Positions 1 to 8,488 of a stretch of DNA of 64,000 bases are shown in pieces; within the stretch, counting starts at the first letter, position 1, and every line of letters begins with the position of its first letter. Below the pieces are notes generated by a model. It saw only the letters and a program-made list of their open reading frames with translations, was not told the origin of the DNA and searched no databases. The DNA comes from Alistipes sp. CAG:435 (lineage in GTDB: Bacteria > Bacteroidota > Bacteroidia > Bacteroidales > UBA932). The position numbers and the translations under genes are program-made. The stretch spans positions 86,822-150,821 of the forward strand of contig FR893177.1 in NCBI GenBank assembly GCA_000433355.1, written 5' to 3'.

Positions 1-38
1 GTTCTGCCTTTAGGAAATGGAGAAAAACTTAATACGAC

Positions 39-71
39 AAAAAGGTTTAGAGCCTGCCTAGGCTCTAAACC
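39..71 (-). terminator. rho-independent terminator after rplL
   Basis: A perfect 11-bp stem (GGTTTAGAGCC / GGCTCTAAACC) with a 6-base loop lies about 30 bases past the rplL stop. On the minus strand it is followed by five T residues (AAAAA at 38-42 on the plus strand). It may end the transcript or only attenuate it before rpoB, the usual next gene, which would lie beyond the window. Confidence 0.8.
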
Positions 72-100
72 TGATGATTTTCCCGCCAGGGGAAGCTGGG

Positions 101-475
101 TTATTTAACCTCAACTTCGGCGCCTGCCTCTTCAAGGGCAGCCTTCAGTTGCTCAGCCTCTGCCTTGGATGCCTTCTCCTTCACTGTCTTAGGAGCGCCG
201 TCCACGAGATCCTTAGCTTCCTTCAGACCAAGACCAAGGGCCTCCTTAACGGCCTTGATAACCTGAAGTTTAGCTGCGCCGGCTGACTTGAGGACAACGT
301 CGAACTCAGTCTGCTCTGCTGGAGCGGCCTCAGCGGCTGCTGCAGGACCTGCTACTGCTACCGCAGCGGCTGCAGGCTCGATACCATACTCTTCCTTGAG
401 AACTTTAGCAAGTTCCTGAACATCTTTTACAGTAAGGTTAACCAACTCTTCTGCAAGTGCTTTTACATCTGCCAT
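101..475 (-). CDS. rplL: 50S ribosomal protein L7/L12
   Basis: L7/L12 forms the multicopy ribosomal stalk that recruits and activates GTPase factors such as EF-Tu. The 124-residue length is normal. Residues 1-33 are the dimerisation domain (MADVKALAEELVNLTV...), about 34-52 form an Ala/Pro-rich hinge, and the rest is the conserved C-terminal domain with FDVVLKSAGAAKLQVIK and GLGLKEAKDLV. It is the last visible gene of the secE-nusG-rplK-rplA-rplJ-rplL row, 27 bases downstream of rplJ, with a strong hairpin after it. The assignment is firm. Confidence 0.98.
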   Translation of the reverse strand: MADVKALAEELVNLTVKDVQELAKVLKEEYGIEPAAAAVAVAGPAAAAEAAPAEQTEFDVVLKSAGAAKLQVIKAVKEALGLGLKEAKDLVDGAPKTVKEKASKAEAEQLKAALEEAGAEVEVK

Positions 476-502
476 AATTGATATTTATTAAATTGTTTGT
501 TA

Positions 503-1033
503 TTATTTCTCTTCTTTTTCCGAAAGTGTCTTGACAAGTCCGGCGATTGTGCTGCCACCGCCATTCTGGAGAGCGGAGATGACATTGCGCATAGGAGCCT
601 GGAGGAGAGAGACGATGTCTCCGATGAGTTCTTCCCTGGACTTGATGGCGCAGAGCTCGTCGAGTTTTTCGGCTCCGACAAACGCACATTCCTGTACGTA
701 AGCGCCTTTAAGCTGTGGTTTGCCCATCTCCTTCTGAAGCTTCTTGATAAGCTTCGCAGGACCGTTAGGTGTCTCGGCGTACATGATTGCCGTGTTGCCC
801 TTGAGAACCGGAATAATGAGGTTCATCTCCTCGTTGTTCAGTGTCTTGAGGACATGGGCGAACAGGGTGTTCTTCACAACTGTGAGCTTGATTCCCTGCT
901 CGAAGCATGCGCGGCGGAGCTTTACAGTGTTCTCAGCATTCAGTCCCTCGATGTCGGCGACATAGAAGTTAGGATACTGCTTCAGTTGTGCTGAGATGCT
1001 TTCAATAATCTGATCTTTCAATTCCTTCTTCAT
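503..1033 (-). CDS. rplJ: 50S ribosomal protein L10
   Basis: L10 is the base of the ribosomal stalk; its C-terminal helix carries L7/L12 dimers. The protein is 176 residues, usual for the family, and starts MKKELKDQIIESISAQLKQ. The N-terminal RNA-binding domain shows VADIEGLNAENTVKLRRACF and KVVKNT-like TVVKNTLF. It sits 14 bases after rplA and just before rplL, the conserved order; L10 with L7/L12 commonly represses its own mRNA, but no leader site was identified here. Confidence 0.97.
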   Translation of the reverse strand: MKKELKDQIIESISAQLKQYPNFYVADIEGLNAENTVKLRRACFEQGIKLTVVKNTLFAHVLKTLNNEEMNLIIPVLKGNTAIMYAETPNGPAKLIKKLQKEMGKPQLKGAYVQECAFVGAEKLDELCAIKSREELIGDIVSLLQAPMRNVISALQNGGGSTIAGLVKTLSEKEEK

Positions 1034-1047
1034 AATGAAATCCTTTT

Positions 1048-1755
1048 TTACTCAGCGCTGCCGCTTGTGAATGCTTTGACATCTATCTTGATACCCGGGC
1101 TCATAGTGGTGCAGATAGCCGCACTCTTGAGATATGTGCCCTTGAGAGCCTGTGGCTTGAGTTTCAGAACCTCGTTCAGGAGAGCCGTAGCGTTCTCGCA
1201 GATCTGAGCCGGGGTGAAAGAAACCTTACCTATGGCCGCATGTATAATACCGGTCTTGTCGACCTTGAAATCAATCTTGCCGCCCTTTACGTCCTTGACA
1301 GCGTTGCCGACTTCCATTGTAACGGTTCCTGTCTTAGGGTTAGGCATAAGTCCTCTTGGACCGAGAATACGGCCGAGAACACCGACCTTGGCCATTACTG
1401 AAGGGGTGCAGATGATAACATCCACGTCCGTCCAGCCGCCTTTGATCTTCTCTACATATTCATCGAGACCAACATAGTCTGCTCCGGCTTCCTTGGCCTC
1501 GTTCTCCTTGTCAGGAGTACAGAGTACAAGAACCCTTACAACCTTACCTGTTCCGTGAGGAAGGCTGACCACGCCACGGATCATCTGGTTTGCCTTACGA
1601 GGATCCACGCCAAGGTTGGCGGAAAGCTCGACTGAGGCATCGAACTTTGTGAAGGTGATGTCCTTCAGCATTTCACAAGCCTGGGCAAGAGTGTACTGTT
1701 TGGAAGCGTCGTACTTTGCTGTGACCGCTTTCTGATTTTTTGTAATTCTACTCAT
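1048..1755 (-). CDS. rplA: 50S ribosomal protein L1
   Basis: L1 builds the mobile L1 stalk near the E site and helps release deacylated tRNA. The 235-residue length is typical. Family signatures visible are FDASVELSANLGVDPRKANQMIRG and the GRILGPRGLMPNPKTGTV block. It lies 14 bases downstream of rplK. In other bacteria L1 represses the L11-L1 mRNA; such a site could lie in the upstream nusG-rplK junction, but none is claimed. Confidence 0.98.
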   Translation of the reverse strand: MSRITKNQKAVTAKYDASKQYTLAQACEMLKDITFTKFDASVELSANLGVDPRKANQMIRGVVSLPHGTGKVVRVLVLCTPDKENEAKEAGADYVGLDEYVEKIKGGWTDVDVIICTPSVMAKVGVLGRILGPRGLMPNPKTGTVTMEVGNAVKDVKGGKIDFKVDKTGIIHAAIGKVSFTPAQICENATALLNEVLKLKPQALKGTYLKSAAICTTMSPGIKIDVKAFTSGSAE

Positions 1756-1769
1756 TTCGCATGTGAAAA

Positions 1770-2213
1770 TTAAAGGTTCTCAGGAAATTTTCCGGTGACT
1801 TTGATGCCCATGCTTCTCGCTGTTCCGGCGACCATTTTCATCGCGGACGCAAGAGTGAAAGCGTTGAGGTCTGGCATCTTGCCTTCAGCGATCGCCTTAA
1901 CCTGATCCCATGTTATGGAGGCCACTTTCCTTCTGTTAGGTTCGCCTGAACCTTTCTGAAGTTTGGCAGCTTCCTTGAGGGAAATGGCTACTGGTGGCTG
2001 CTTTACCTCGAACGTGAAGGACTTGTCTGAATAGACAGTGATGACTACAGGCACGATCTTTCCGGCGTTCTGTTGTGTCGCCGCATTGAACTGCTTGCAG
2101 AAGTCCATAATGTTCAAGCCTTTGGAACCGAGTGCCGGTCCTACCGGAGGCGCTGGATTGGCGGCTCCTGCTTTGATTTGGAGCTTGATGAATCCGGTAA
2201 CTTCTTTTGCCAT
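1770..2213 (-). CDS. rplK: 50S ribosomal protein L11
   Basis: L11 binds the GTPase-associated region of 23S rRNA and is needed for factor-dependent GTP hydrolysis and the stringent response. It has 147 residues; the N-terminal domain carries the Pro-rich NPAPPVGPALGSKGLNIM segment, and the C-terminal RNA-binding domain ends with AGTARSMGIKVTGKF. It starts 9 bases after the nusG stop, so the two are very likely cotranscribed. Confidence 0.98.
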   Translation of the reverse strand: MAKEVTGFIKLQIKAGAANPAPPVGPALGSKGLNIMDFCKQFNAATQQNAGKIVPVVITVYSDKSFTFEVKQPPVAISLKEAAKLQKGSGEPNRRKVASITWDQVKAIAEGKMPDLNAFTLASAMKMVAGTARSMGIKVTGKFPENL

Positions 2214-2222
2214 AATTGTTTG

Positions 2223-2786
2223 TTATTCTTTTGTTACTTGAGTAAAGCTGAGTTCCAGCAGGGTTTTTCTGCCGAAGATCACAACTATAACTTTGAGTTT
2301 GCTTCTGTCTTCCTCTATCGCATCTATCGTTCCGCTGAAACCGCTGAACGGGCCGTCTGTGATCTTGACAGACTCTCCGACTTCAAAATTGACTTCCGTC
2401 TCGACAGGATTGTCCACATTCTGGTCTTGATTGCCAAGAATCAACTGTGCCTCATCATCTCTGATCGGCACAGGTACTCTTTCGGTCATTGATCCGGATG
2501 TTCTCTTCTCTGTCAGGAAACCGGACATTCCAGGAATGTCGTTGCGGATTATATACTCCAATTCCGGGCAAAGCTGTGCCTGAATCAAGACATAGCCAGG
2601 ATAAAGCAGTCTCTCAACCACTTTCCTCTTGCCATTCTTGGTTACTATCTCACGCTTTACCGGAACAAGAACCTGCGCGACCTGATCCTGCAGGCCAAAG
2701 CGCTCTATCTCTTTCTCAAGATAATCCTTGGCCTTCTTTTCCTTGCTTCCCGCTGTCCGAAGGACATACCATTTCATGTCACCCAT
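2223..2786 (-). CDS. nusG: Transcription termination/antitermination protein NusG
   Basis: NusG binds RNA polymerase, tunes elongation and pausing, and couples to Rho or the ribosome. The NGN domain begins MKWYVLRTAGSKEKKAKD and includes LLYPGYVLIQ; the C-terminal KOW domain includes VGESVKITDGPFSGFSGTIDAI. I chose the ATG at 2786 (MGDMKWYV, 187 residues) rather than the in-frame TTG three codons upstream; the ATG at 2777 (MKWYV) is also possible. It follows secE by 15 bases, the conserved arrangement. Confidence 0.95.
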   Translation of the reverse strand: MGDMKWYVLRTAGSKEKKAKDYLEKEIERFGLQDQVAQVLVPVKREIVTKNGKRKVVERLLYPGYVLIQAQLCPELEYIIRNDIPGMSGFLTEKRTSGSMTERVPVPIRDDEAQLILGNQDQNVDNPVETEVNFEVGESVKITDGPFSGFSGTIDAIEEDRSKLKVIVVIFGRKTLLELSFTQVTKE

Positions 2787-2801
2787 GGTAATCAAAAAAA
2801 A

Positions 2802-2990
2802 TTACAATGTGTAAATTGCTGTCATCAGATGCTCGAAAGCGAAGTCAACCACGAAGAGAACCAAAGCAAGGATCACAGTAGCGACCATAACCAGAAGGGC
2901 AGAGCTCTGAAGCTTTTCCCAGGTTGGCCACGTGACCTTCTTGGTGAGTTCCACGTAGGACTCTTTGCAATAGTTAATGAACTTTCTCAT
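2802..2990 (-). CDS. secE: Preprotein translocase subunit SecE
   Basis: SecE is the clamp subunit of the SecYEG translocon in the inner membrane. The protein is 62 residues: a short amphipathic helix (MRKFINYCKESYVELTKKVTWP) with the conserved KVTWPTWEKL motif, then one membrane segment (ALLVMVATVILALVLFVVDF). The open frame extends upstream through the tRNA-Trp gene, so the start is set at the ATG at 2990. It lies between tRNA-Trp and nusG; its partners secG and secY are also in this window. Confidence 0.93.
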   Translation of the reverse strand: MRKFINYCKESYVELTKKVTWPTWEKLQSSALLVMVATVILALVLFVVDFAFEHLMTAIYTL

Positions 2991-3074
2991 CTTTGCATTT
3001 AATGGACCTCGTAATTTGGAAGCTTCTACGATGTCTGTTAAACAATTACCAAATCGTAACCTTTGATATTTTAG

Positions 3075-3145
3075 CAGGGGAAGCAGGATTCGAACCCACA
3101 TCGACGGTTTTGGAGACCGCTGAACTACCCTTGTTCTATTCCCCT
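3075..3145 (-). tRNA. tRNA-Trp (CCA)
   Basis: A cloverleaf folds on the minus strand: 7-bp acceptor AGGGGAA / TTCCCCT, anticodon stem GCGGT / ACCGT around the loop CTCCAAA (anticodon CCA), and a T-arm with TTCGAAT. The discriminator is G, as usual for tRNA-Trp. CCA is not encoded. It sits between tuf and secE, the usual place in Bacteroidetes. Confidence 0.96.
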
Positions 3146-3150
3146 GTGGT

Positions 3151-3180
3151 CAGGACGGAAATCCATGGACATCCGTCCTG
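3151..3180 (-). other. stem-loop between tuf and tRNA-Trp
   Basis: A 9-bp perfect stem (CAGGACGGA / TCCGTCCTG, 12-base loop) lies between the tuf stop and the tRNA. No T-run follows it on the minus strand, so it is more likely an RNA-processing or stability hairpin, or a partial attenuator, than a full terminator. Confidence 0.5.
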
Positions 3181-3192
3181 TATGTTGAAGAA

Positions 3193-4386
3193 TTACTCTT
3201 CGATCTTGATAACCTGGCCTGCACCTACGGTACGTCCACCTTCACGGATAGCGAACTGGAGACCTTCGTTGAGGGCTACAGGAGTGATGAGCTGAACGTC
3301 GATCTCAACGTTATCGCCTGGCATAACCATCTCGACTCCCTCCGGAAGGGTGATCTCACCGGTAACATCGAGGGTACGGATGAAGAACTGAGGACGATAG
3401 TGGTTGTGGAATGGAGTGTGACGTCCACCCTCTTCTTTCTTGAGGACGTAGATCTGAGCCTTGAAGTGCTTGTGAGGAGTGATGGAGCCTGGCTTGGCGA
3501 CAACCTCACCTCTCTTGACTTCCTTCTTGTCGATACCACGGAGGAGAAGACCTACATTGTCTCCGGCCTCACCCTGATCGAGGAGCTTGCGGAACATCTC
3601 GACACCTGTTACAACGGTGCTTCTTGGAGCGTCACCGAAACCTACGAGCTCAACCGGGTCATTGACGTGGATTGTACCGGTCTCGATACGACCTGTAACA
3701 ACGGTACCACGACCGGTGATGGAGAAGATGTCCTCGATAGGCATAAGGAATGGCTTCTCGTTCTGACGAACAGGCTGCGGGATGTACTCGTCAACAGCGT
3801 CCATGAGTTCCATAACCTTGTCTTCCCAAACCTTCTCTCCGTTGAGGGCTCCAAGAGCGGATCCACGGATGATAGGGCAGTTCTCATCGAACTTATAGAA
3901 TCCGAGAAGGTCACGGATTTCCATCTCAACGAGGTCAAGCATCTCAGCGTCGTCAACAAGGTCAACCTTGTTCATGAACACGAGGATCTTAGGTACGTTC
4001 ACCTGACGGGCGAGCAGGATGTGCTCACGGGTCTGAGGCATAGGACCGTCGGTAGCGGCTACAACGAGGATGGCTCCATCCATCTGAGCGGCACCAGTAA
4101 CCATGTTCTTAACGTAGTCAGCGTGGCCTGGGCAGTCTACGTGAGCATAGTGGCGCTTCTCTGTCTCGTACTCTACGTGAGCGGAGTTGATGGTGATACC
4201 ACGCTCCTTCTCCTCAGGAGCGTTGTCGATCTGATCGAAAGACTTTACCTTGTCAGCGTTACCAGAGACTCTCTCGGCGAGAACCTTGGTGATTGCGGCA
4301 GTCAAAGTCGTCTTACCGTGGTCAACATGGCCAATTGTACCGATGTTAACGTGCGGCTTCGTTCTTTGGAAAGTTTCTTTTGCCAT
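3193..4386 (-). CDS. tuf: Translation elongation factor Tu
   Basis: EF-Tu carries aminoacyl-tRNA to the ribosomal A site as a ternary complex with GTP. The 397-residue protein has the P-loop GHVDHGKT at residues 19-26, switch II DCPGHADYV, the guanine-specificity NKVD, and the domain 2/3 blocks GRGTVVTGRIE and FRKLLDQGEAGDNVG. It is expressed with the tRNA-Thr/Tyr/Gly/Thr cluster upstream and secE-nusG downstream. Its codons are strongly biased, as expected for a highly expressed gene. Only one tuf copy lies in this window. Confidence 0.99.
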   Translation of the reverse strand: MAKETFQRTKPHVNIGTIGHVDHGKTTLTAAITKVLAERVSGNADKVKSFDQIDNAPEEKERGITINSAHVEYETEKRHYAHVDCPGHADYVKNMVTGAAQMDGAILVVAATDGPMPQTREHILLARQVNVPKILVFMNKVDLVDDAEMLDLVEMEIRDLLGFYKFDENCPIIRGSALGALNGEKVWEDKVMELMDAVDEYIPQPVRQNEKPFLMPIEDIFSITGRGTVVTGRIETGTIHVNDPVELVGFGDAPRSTVVTGVEMFRKLLDQGEAGDNVGLLLRGIDKKEVKRGEVVAKPGSITPHKHFKAQIYVLKKEEGGRHTPFHNHYRPQFFIRTLDVTGEITLPEGVEMVMPGDNVEIDVQLITPVALNEGLQFAIREGGRTVGAGQVIKIEE

Positions 4387-4427
4387 AATATTATGATTTA
4401 AATGAGTAAACTAAATAATGCAGTTTG

Positions 4428-4499
<72 letters not shown>

Positions 4500-4511
4500 T
4501 TTTTTATTTGG

Positions 4512-4584
4512 AGCGGAAGACGAGGTTCGAACTCGCGACCCTCAGCTTGGAAGGCTGATGCTCTACCAACTGAGCTACTTCCGC
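4512..4584 (-). tRNA. tRNA-Gly (TCC)
   Basis: Minus-strand cloverleaf with acceptor GCGGAAG / CTTCCGC, anticodon stem TCAGC / GCTGA around CTTCCAA (anticodon TCC), T-loop TTCGAAC, discriminator T. It is 12 bases from the neighbouring tRNA-Thr(GGT), consistent with one processed transcript. Confidence 0.96.
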
Positions 4585-4592
4585 GAATGTTG

Positions 4593-4672
4593 TGGGAGGA
4601 GGTGGACTCGAACCACCGAACCCGAAGGAGCGGATTTACAGTCCGCCGCAATTGCCGCTATGCGATCCTCCC
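4593..4672 (-). tRNA. tRNA-Tyr (GTA)
   Basis: Minus-strand class II tRNA with acceptor GGGAGGA / TCCTCCC, anticodon stem GCGGA / TCCGC around CTGTAAA (anticodon GTA), the long variable arm expected for bacterial tRNA-Tyr, and T-loop TTCGAGT; discriminator A. It is 8 bases upstream of tRNA-Gly in the transcript. Confidence 0.96.
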
Positions 4673-4704
4673 GATATGTCTTTGATACAGCTTTTGGCCG
4701 TTTG

Positions 4705-4778
4705 AGCCGATAGAGGGATTCGAACCCACGACCCCGAGATTACAAATCACGTGCTCTGGCCAACTGAGCTATATCGGC
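4705..4778 (-). tRNA. tRNA-Thr (TGT)
   Basis: Minus-strand cloverleaf with acceptor GCCGATA / TATCGGC, D-arm AGCTCAGTTGGCCAGAGC, anticodon loop TTTGTAA (anticodon TGT) on a stem with one T-T mismatch, T-loop TTCGAAT, discriminator T. It is the first gene of the tRNA-tuf transcript. Confidence 0.94.
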
Positions 4779-4815
4779 GGTATTTCAATGAATGTTCCCT
4801 TTCGCAAAGGGATTG

Positions 4816-4846
4816 CAAAGATAGGCATTAATTCGGATTATCCAAA
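4816..4846 (-). promoter_or_regulatory. promoter of the tRNA-tuf-secE-nusG-rpl transcript
   Basis: On the minus strand, TTTG (4843-4846) is followed after 19 bases by TATCTTTG (4816-4823). This matches the Bacteroidetes primary sigma factor consensus TTTG-N19-TAnnTTTG. It lies 38 bases upstream of the first tRNA and directly after the dxs stop. Confidence 0.8.
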
Positions 4847-4856
4847 ACTTTTTTAA

Positions 4857-6725
4857 TTATTTTTGAAAAAGTCCGGCGATTTCTGAATATATCCGCTCGG
4901 TGTCAAGCCCGCAGAGTTCCCTTTGCCGCGTCACCGGAGCCTGCGTGATGAACCTGTCGGGGATGCCGAGTCCTTTCACCGTGATGTCGAGCCCGCGGGA
5001 GGCGACATATTCACTCACCTCGCTGAACAGGCCGCCTTTGAGACATCCGTCCTCAAGGGTGAGGATATTCTTGAACCGCGCCGCTTCCTCCATAATGCCG
5101 GGGTCGAAAGGTTTGAGGAATCTTACATTGAATATGGCAGGCCCCTTTCCTGTCTCCTTTCTCAATCTTTCCGCCGCTTCCACCGCCCTGTTGACCACGG
5201 GCCCCAATGCCAGGACGGCCACTTCCTCTCCGTCCGTGATTTTTTCACCCTTGCCTATCTCCAATGGCTCCGGTGTGGCGTTCCGCCAGTCTGTACCTTC
5301 GCCAAGACCCCTCGGATAACGGATGACAAACGGCCCGTCCTTTATTCCTGTTCCTGTGTAAAGAAGTCGTTTCAGTTCGATTTCGTCCTTGGGGGCTGCT
5401 ATCACCGTGTCTGGGATGCAGCGGAGTGACGCCATGTCGAATGCCCCCTGGTGTGTCGCCCCGTCCTCACCCACAAGCCCGGCCCTGTCCAGACACAGCA
5501 CGACACCGAGGCGCTGGAGGGCAATGTCGTGGATGATCTCATCGTAGGCTCTCTGGGCGAAAGAGGAATAAATCACGCAGTAAGGCTTCATCCCGCCGGC
5601 CGCCAACCCTGCAGCGAATGTGGCCGCATGCTCCTCTGCGATCCCTACATCGAAGAACCTGTCCGGGAATCTCTCCGCGAAGCCGCTCATGCCGCTTCCT
5701 GTTGCCATGGCGGGAGTGATTCCGACCACTTTCGGATCCTTCTCGGCCAGTTCGCAGAGAACCTGACCGAAAACGTCTTGGTAGCGTGATGCTGAATATT
5801 CCTTGACCTGTCTCTCCCCTGTCTTCGGGTTGAACTTCCCGGGAGCGTGCCACGTTGTAGGGTCTGATTCCGCAGGAGCGTAGCCTTTTCCCTTGACGGT
5901 GCAGGTGTGCAGGATTTTCGGCCCCTTTATGTCCTTCAGGCGGCGAAGGGTCTTGACGACCTCCACGACATCATTGCCGTCGATAGGGCCGAAGTACCTG
6001 AATCCGAACGCCTCGAAGAGGTCGCCCCCGGAAGTGGTGACCAGTCCGGACTTGGTCTTCCGCACGAACCATTGGATCCTGTTGCGGAACTTGCCGGCTC
6101 CAAGCTTTTCCCAGATGCGGGTCTTGATGCGGTTGTAGGCCGGATCGGTCGTCAGTTTCAGCAGATATGAATGCAGGGCTCCCTTGTTGCCGTCGATGGC
6201 CATATCGTTGTCGTTCAGCACGACGAGAAGATCCGTGTCTTCCCATCCGGCGTTGTTGAGTCCCTCAAGCGCCAGCCCTCCGGTCATCGCACCGTCACCG
6301 ATCATCGCCACGACCTTCTCGCCCGTGCCCGACAGCTTGGCGGCTTCGGCCATTCCAAGCGCCGCGGAGATTGATGTGGACGCGTGCCCGGCTCCGAACG
6401 CGTCATATTCGCTCTCGTCCCTGTTCGGGAATCCGCTTATCCCGTCCGGCATCCTGTTCTTTTTGAAGGCCTCTTTCCGGCCGGTCAGAATCTTGTGCGC
6501 GTATGCCTGATGCCCCACGTCAAAGACCAGTTTGTCCTTCGGCGTGTCAAACACATAGTGCAGACCCACAATCAGTTCCACGGCGCCAAGACTGGACGCC
6601 AGATGCCCCGGATTGTCCGCGCAGCACCTGACGATGTAGTCCCGGATCTCGCCGCAGAGCGGTCGCAGTTCCTCTATATCCAGTCTCCTGAGGTCTTCAG
6701 GAGAATTGATCTTATCTAGAATCAT
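4857..6725 (-). CDS. dxs: 1-deoxy-D-xylulose-5-phosphate synthase
   Basis: DXS condenses pyruvate and glyceraldehyde 3-phosphate with thiamine diphosphate, the first step of the MEP isoprenoid pathway that also feeds undecaprenyl phosphate (compare uppP at 40.8 kb). The 622-residue length is normal. Visible motifs are NPGHLASSLGAVEL, the ThDP-binding GDGAMTGG...NN block, the catalytic-Glu region GIAEEHAATFAAGLA, and the transketolase C-terminal domain. It is divergent from the MFS gene at 6826 over a 100-base gap and has no same-strand partner close by. Confidence 0.97.
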   Translation of the reverse strand: MILDKINSPEDLRRLDIEELRPLCGEIRDYIVRCCADNPGHLASSLGAVELIVGLHYVFDTPKDKLVFDVGHQAYAHKILTGRKEAFKKNRMPDGISGFPNRDESEYDAFGAGHASTSISAALGMAEAAKLSGTGEKVVAMIGDGAMTGGLALEGLNNAGWEDTDLLVVLNDNDMAIDGNKGALHSYLLKLTTDPAYNRIKTRIWEKLGAGKFRNRIQWFVRKTKSGLVTTSGGDLFEAFGFRYFGPIDGNDVVEVVKTLRRLKDIKGPKILHTCTVKGKGYAPAESDPTTWHAPGKFNPKTGERQVKEYSASRYQDVFGQVLCELAEKDPKVVGITPAMATGSGMSGFAERFPDRFFDVGIAEEHAATFAAGLAAGGMKPYCVIYSSFAQRAYDEIIHDIALQRLGVVLCLDRAGLVGEDGATHQGAFDMASLRCIPDTVIAAPKDEIELKRLLYTGTGIKDGPFVIRYPRGLGEGTDWRNATPEPLEIGKGEKITDGEEVAVLALGPVVNRAVEAAERLRKETGKGPAIFNVRFLKPFDPGIMEEAARFKNILTLEDGCLKGGLFSEVSEYVASRGLDITVKGLGIPDRFITQAPVTRQRELCGLDTERIYSEIAGLFQK

Positions 6726-6825
6726 AAGGACGAAGGTACGACTTTATTCCGACATTTTTCTTATATTCGCAAGTTGTTTGAATATTTTTACATTCATTAC
6801 GAATATATTTTAAAGAAATAATCAA

Positions 6826-8250
6826 ATGTCAGAAAAGATCCAAAAACTGATGAATGACTCGCCGGCCGCAAGGTGGACCGCCCTCATTCTTATCGCGCTG
6901 ATGATGTTCTTCGGCTACATGTTCGTGGACGTGATGTCTCCATTGCAGGCCCTGATCGAGCAGCAGAGGGGCTGGAGCCCGGACGTGTTCGGAACCTACG
7001 CCAGCGCTGAGTACATCCTCAATGTCTGCGGTTTCCTGATTCTCGCCGGTATCATCCTGGACAAGATGGGAGTCCGTTTCACGGGAATACTCTCCGCTTC
7101 GATGATGTTCATCGGAGCGTCGATTAAATATATAGGTATAACAGACTGGTTCCAGACCACGGCTTTCTGCGAGTGGCTCGGAACCTGGTGGGTATCAATG
7201 CCTGGCAGCGCCAAAATGGCCGCCCTTGGCTTTATGATCTTCGGATGCGGCTGCGAGATGGCCGGCACGACAGTCTCCAAGGCCATCGCCAAATGGTTTA
7301 AAGGCAAGGAGATGGCCATGGCGATGGGCGTGGAGATGGCAATCGCCCGTGTAGGAGTCTTCTGTGTGTTCTCGATCAGCCCTATCCTCGCCTCCAAACT
7401 CGGTGGTGTGCAGGGTCCTGTCGGATTCTGCACGGTCCTGCTTCTCATCGGCCTCATCAACTTCCTTGTGTTCAGCGTTATGGACAAGAAGTTCGACGGG
7501 CAGCTTGTGGAGGCAGGAGTCAAATCAGAAGAGCCGTCTTCTGATGAGGAATTCAAACTCAGCGATCTCGGCAAGATCTTCTCCTCGCAGAGTTTCTGGG
7601 TTGTCGCCCTTCTGTGCGTTCTCTATTATTCAGCGATCTTCCCGTTCCAGAGATATGGCGCGAACATGTTCCAGTGCAATCTGGATGGAATCTCCGCCAA
7701 GACAGCCTCTGACATATTCAGGTGGTTCCCGATCGGCGCCGCCATCATCACTCCGTTCCTTGGCAGGTTCCTTGACATGAAGGGTAAAGGTGCGACCATG
7801 CTTATCTGGGGTGCCCTGCTTTTGATTGTCTGCCACTTGGTGTTCGCTTTCGCGCTGCCTGCGACGCACAGCAAATTCCTGGCTCTCGCCACGATTGTGG
7901 TGCTTGGCATCAGTTTCGCGCTCGTTCCGGCCGCCCTATGGCCATCGGTTCCGAAGATCATCGACGAGAAGATTCTCGGCTCGGCCTACTGCCTTATCTT
8001 CTGGGTTCAGAACATCGGCCTCTGCTTTGTCCCTAAGCTGATCGGAAGCGTCCTTACAAGTGTCAACGCCGACAATCCAGCCGTCATCGCCGCCAAGGCC
8101 GCCGGCGCCGAGTTCATCCCTTACAACTACACGATTCCGCTCGTCATCTTCGCTGGATTCGGTGTGGCCGCCCTTCTGATCGCCCTTTACCTCAAGGTTC
8201 TTGACGGCAAGCGCCACCTCGGCCTTGAGCTCCCGAATATTCAGAAGTAG
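6826..8250 (+). CDS. MFS transporter, MFSD1-like
   Basis: A 474-residue inner-membrane carrier with about 12 predicted helices. The segments AKWFKGKEMAMAMGVEMAIARVG and ALWPSVPKIIDEKILGSAY resemble the equivalent positions of the eukaryotic lysosomal MFSD1 (SWFKGKEL...LSMARIG and ALWPMV...LGTAYG, from memory). MFSD1 is a dipeptide uniporter, so peptide transport is a reasonable but unproven inference; nitrate/nitrite-type or organic-acid MFS annotations are the alternatives. A paralogue follows at 8489. The start ATG is preceded by an AT-rich 100-base divergent region shared with dxs. Confidence 0.85.
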   Translation: MSEKIQKLMNDSPAARWTALILIALMMFFGYMFVDVMSPLQALIEQQRGWSPDVFGTYASAEYILNVCGFLILAGIILDKMGVRFTGILSASMMFIGASIKYIGITDWFQTTAFCEWLGTWWVSMPGSAKMAALGFMIFGCGCEMAGTTVSKAIAKWFKGKEMAMAMGVEMAIARVGVFCVFSISPILASKLGGVQGPVGFCTVLLLIGLINFLVFSVMDKKFDGQLVEAGVKSEEPSSDEEFKLSDLGKIFSSQSFWVVALLCVLYYSAIFPFQRYGANMFQCNLDGISAKTASDIFRWFPIGAAIITPFLGRFLDMKGKGATMLIWGALLLIVCHLVFAFALPATHSKFLALATIVVLGISFALVPAALWPSVPKIIDEKILGSAYCLIFWVQNIGLCFVPKLIGSVLTSVNADNPAVIAAKAAGAEFIPYNYTIPLVIFAGFGVAALLIALYLKVLDGKRHLGLELPNIQK

Positions 8251-8274
8251 TTTTTTTGAATATACAAGGCCTTT

Positions 8275-8396
8275 TTGCGGCAGGGAGGGGCTTGGCTCCG
8301 ACGGGTAAATCCCTCCCTTCGCTTCGCTCAGGGCCCCTCCCGTTCACGTGGCCACGGGCGGCCACGCCCGCTGAGTCAAGCCCCTCCCTGCCGCAA
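8275..8396. repeat. 122-base inverted-repeat (cruciform) element
   Basis: Two perfect 20-base arms (8275-8294, TTGCGGCAGGGAGGGGCTTG, and its reverse complement at 8377-8396) flank an 82-base GC-rich core that itself contains smaller dyads such as GTGGCC / GGCCAC and the string CTTCGCTTCGCTCA. The element separates two paralogous MFS genes. It is much larger than a terminator and has no T-run at its end; it resembles a non-coding miniature or REP-type element. Confidence 0.75.
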
Positions 8397-8488
8397 GGTG
8401 CAGGAATATGAAAGATTGATCGATTGTGAAAGGAAGTGGGATATGGGTGATTTGAGCTTAAATGAATGAAAACTAATACATTAATATC

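Noticed and set aside
3400..4401. Long frame antisense to tuf (333 codons)
   Set aside because: A mirror of the strong codon bias of tuf; no protein family features.
8275..8469. 64-codon frame over the cruciform
   Set aside because: It lies in the inverted repeat and has no protein features.
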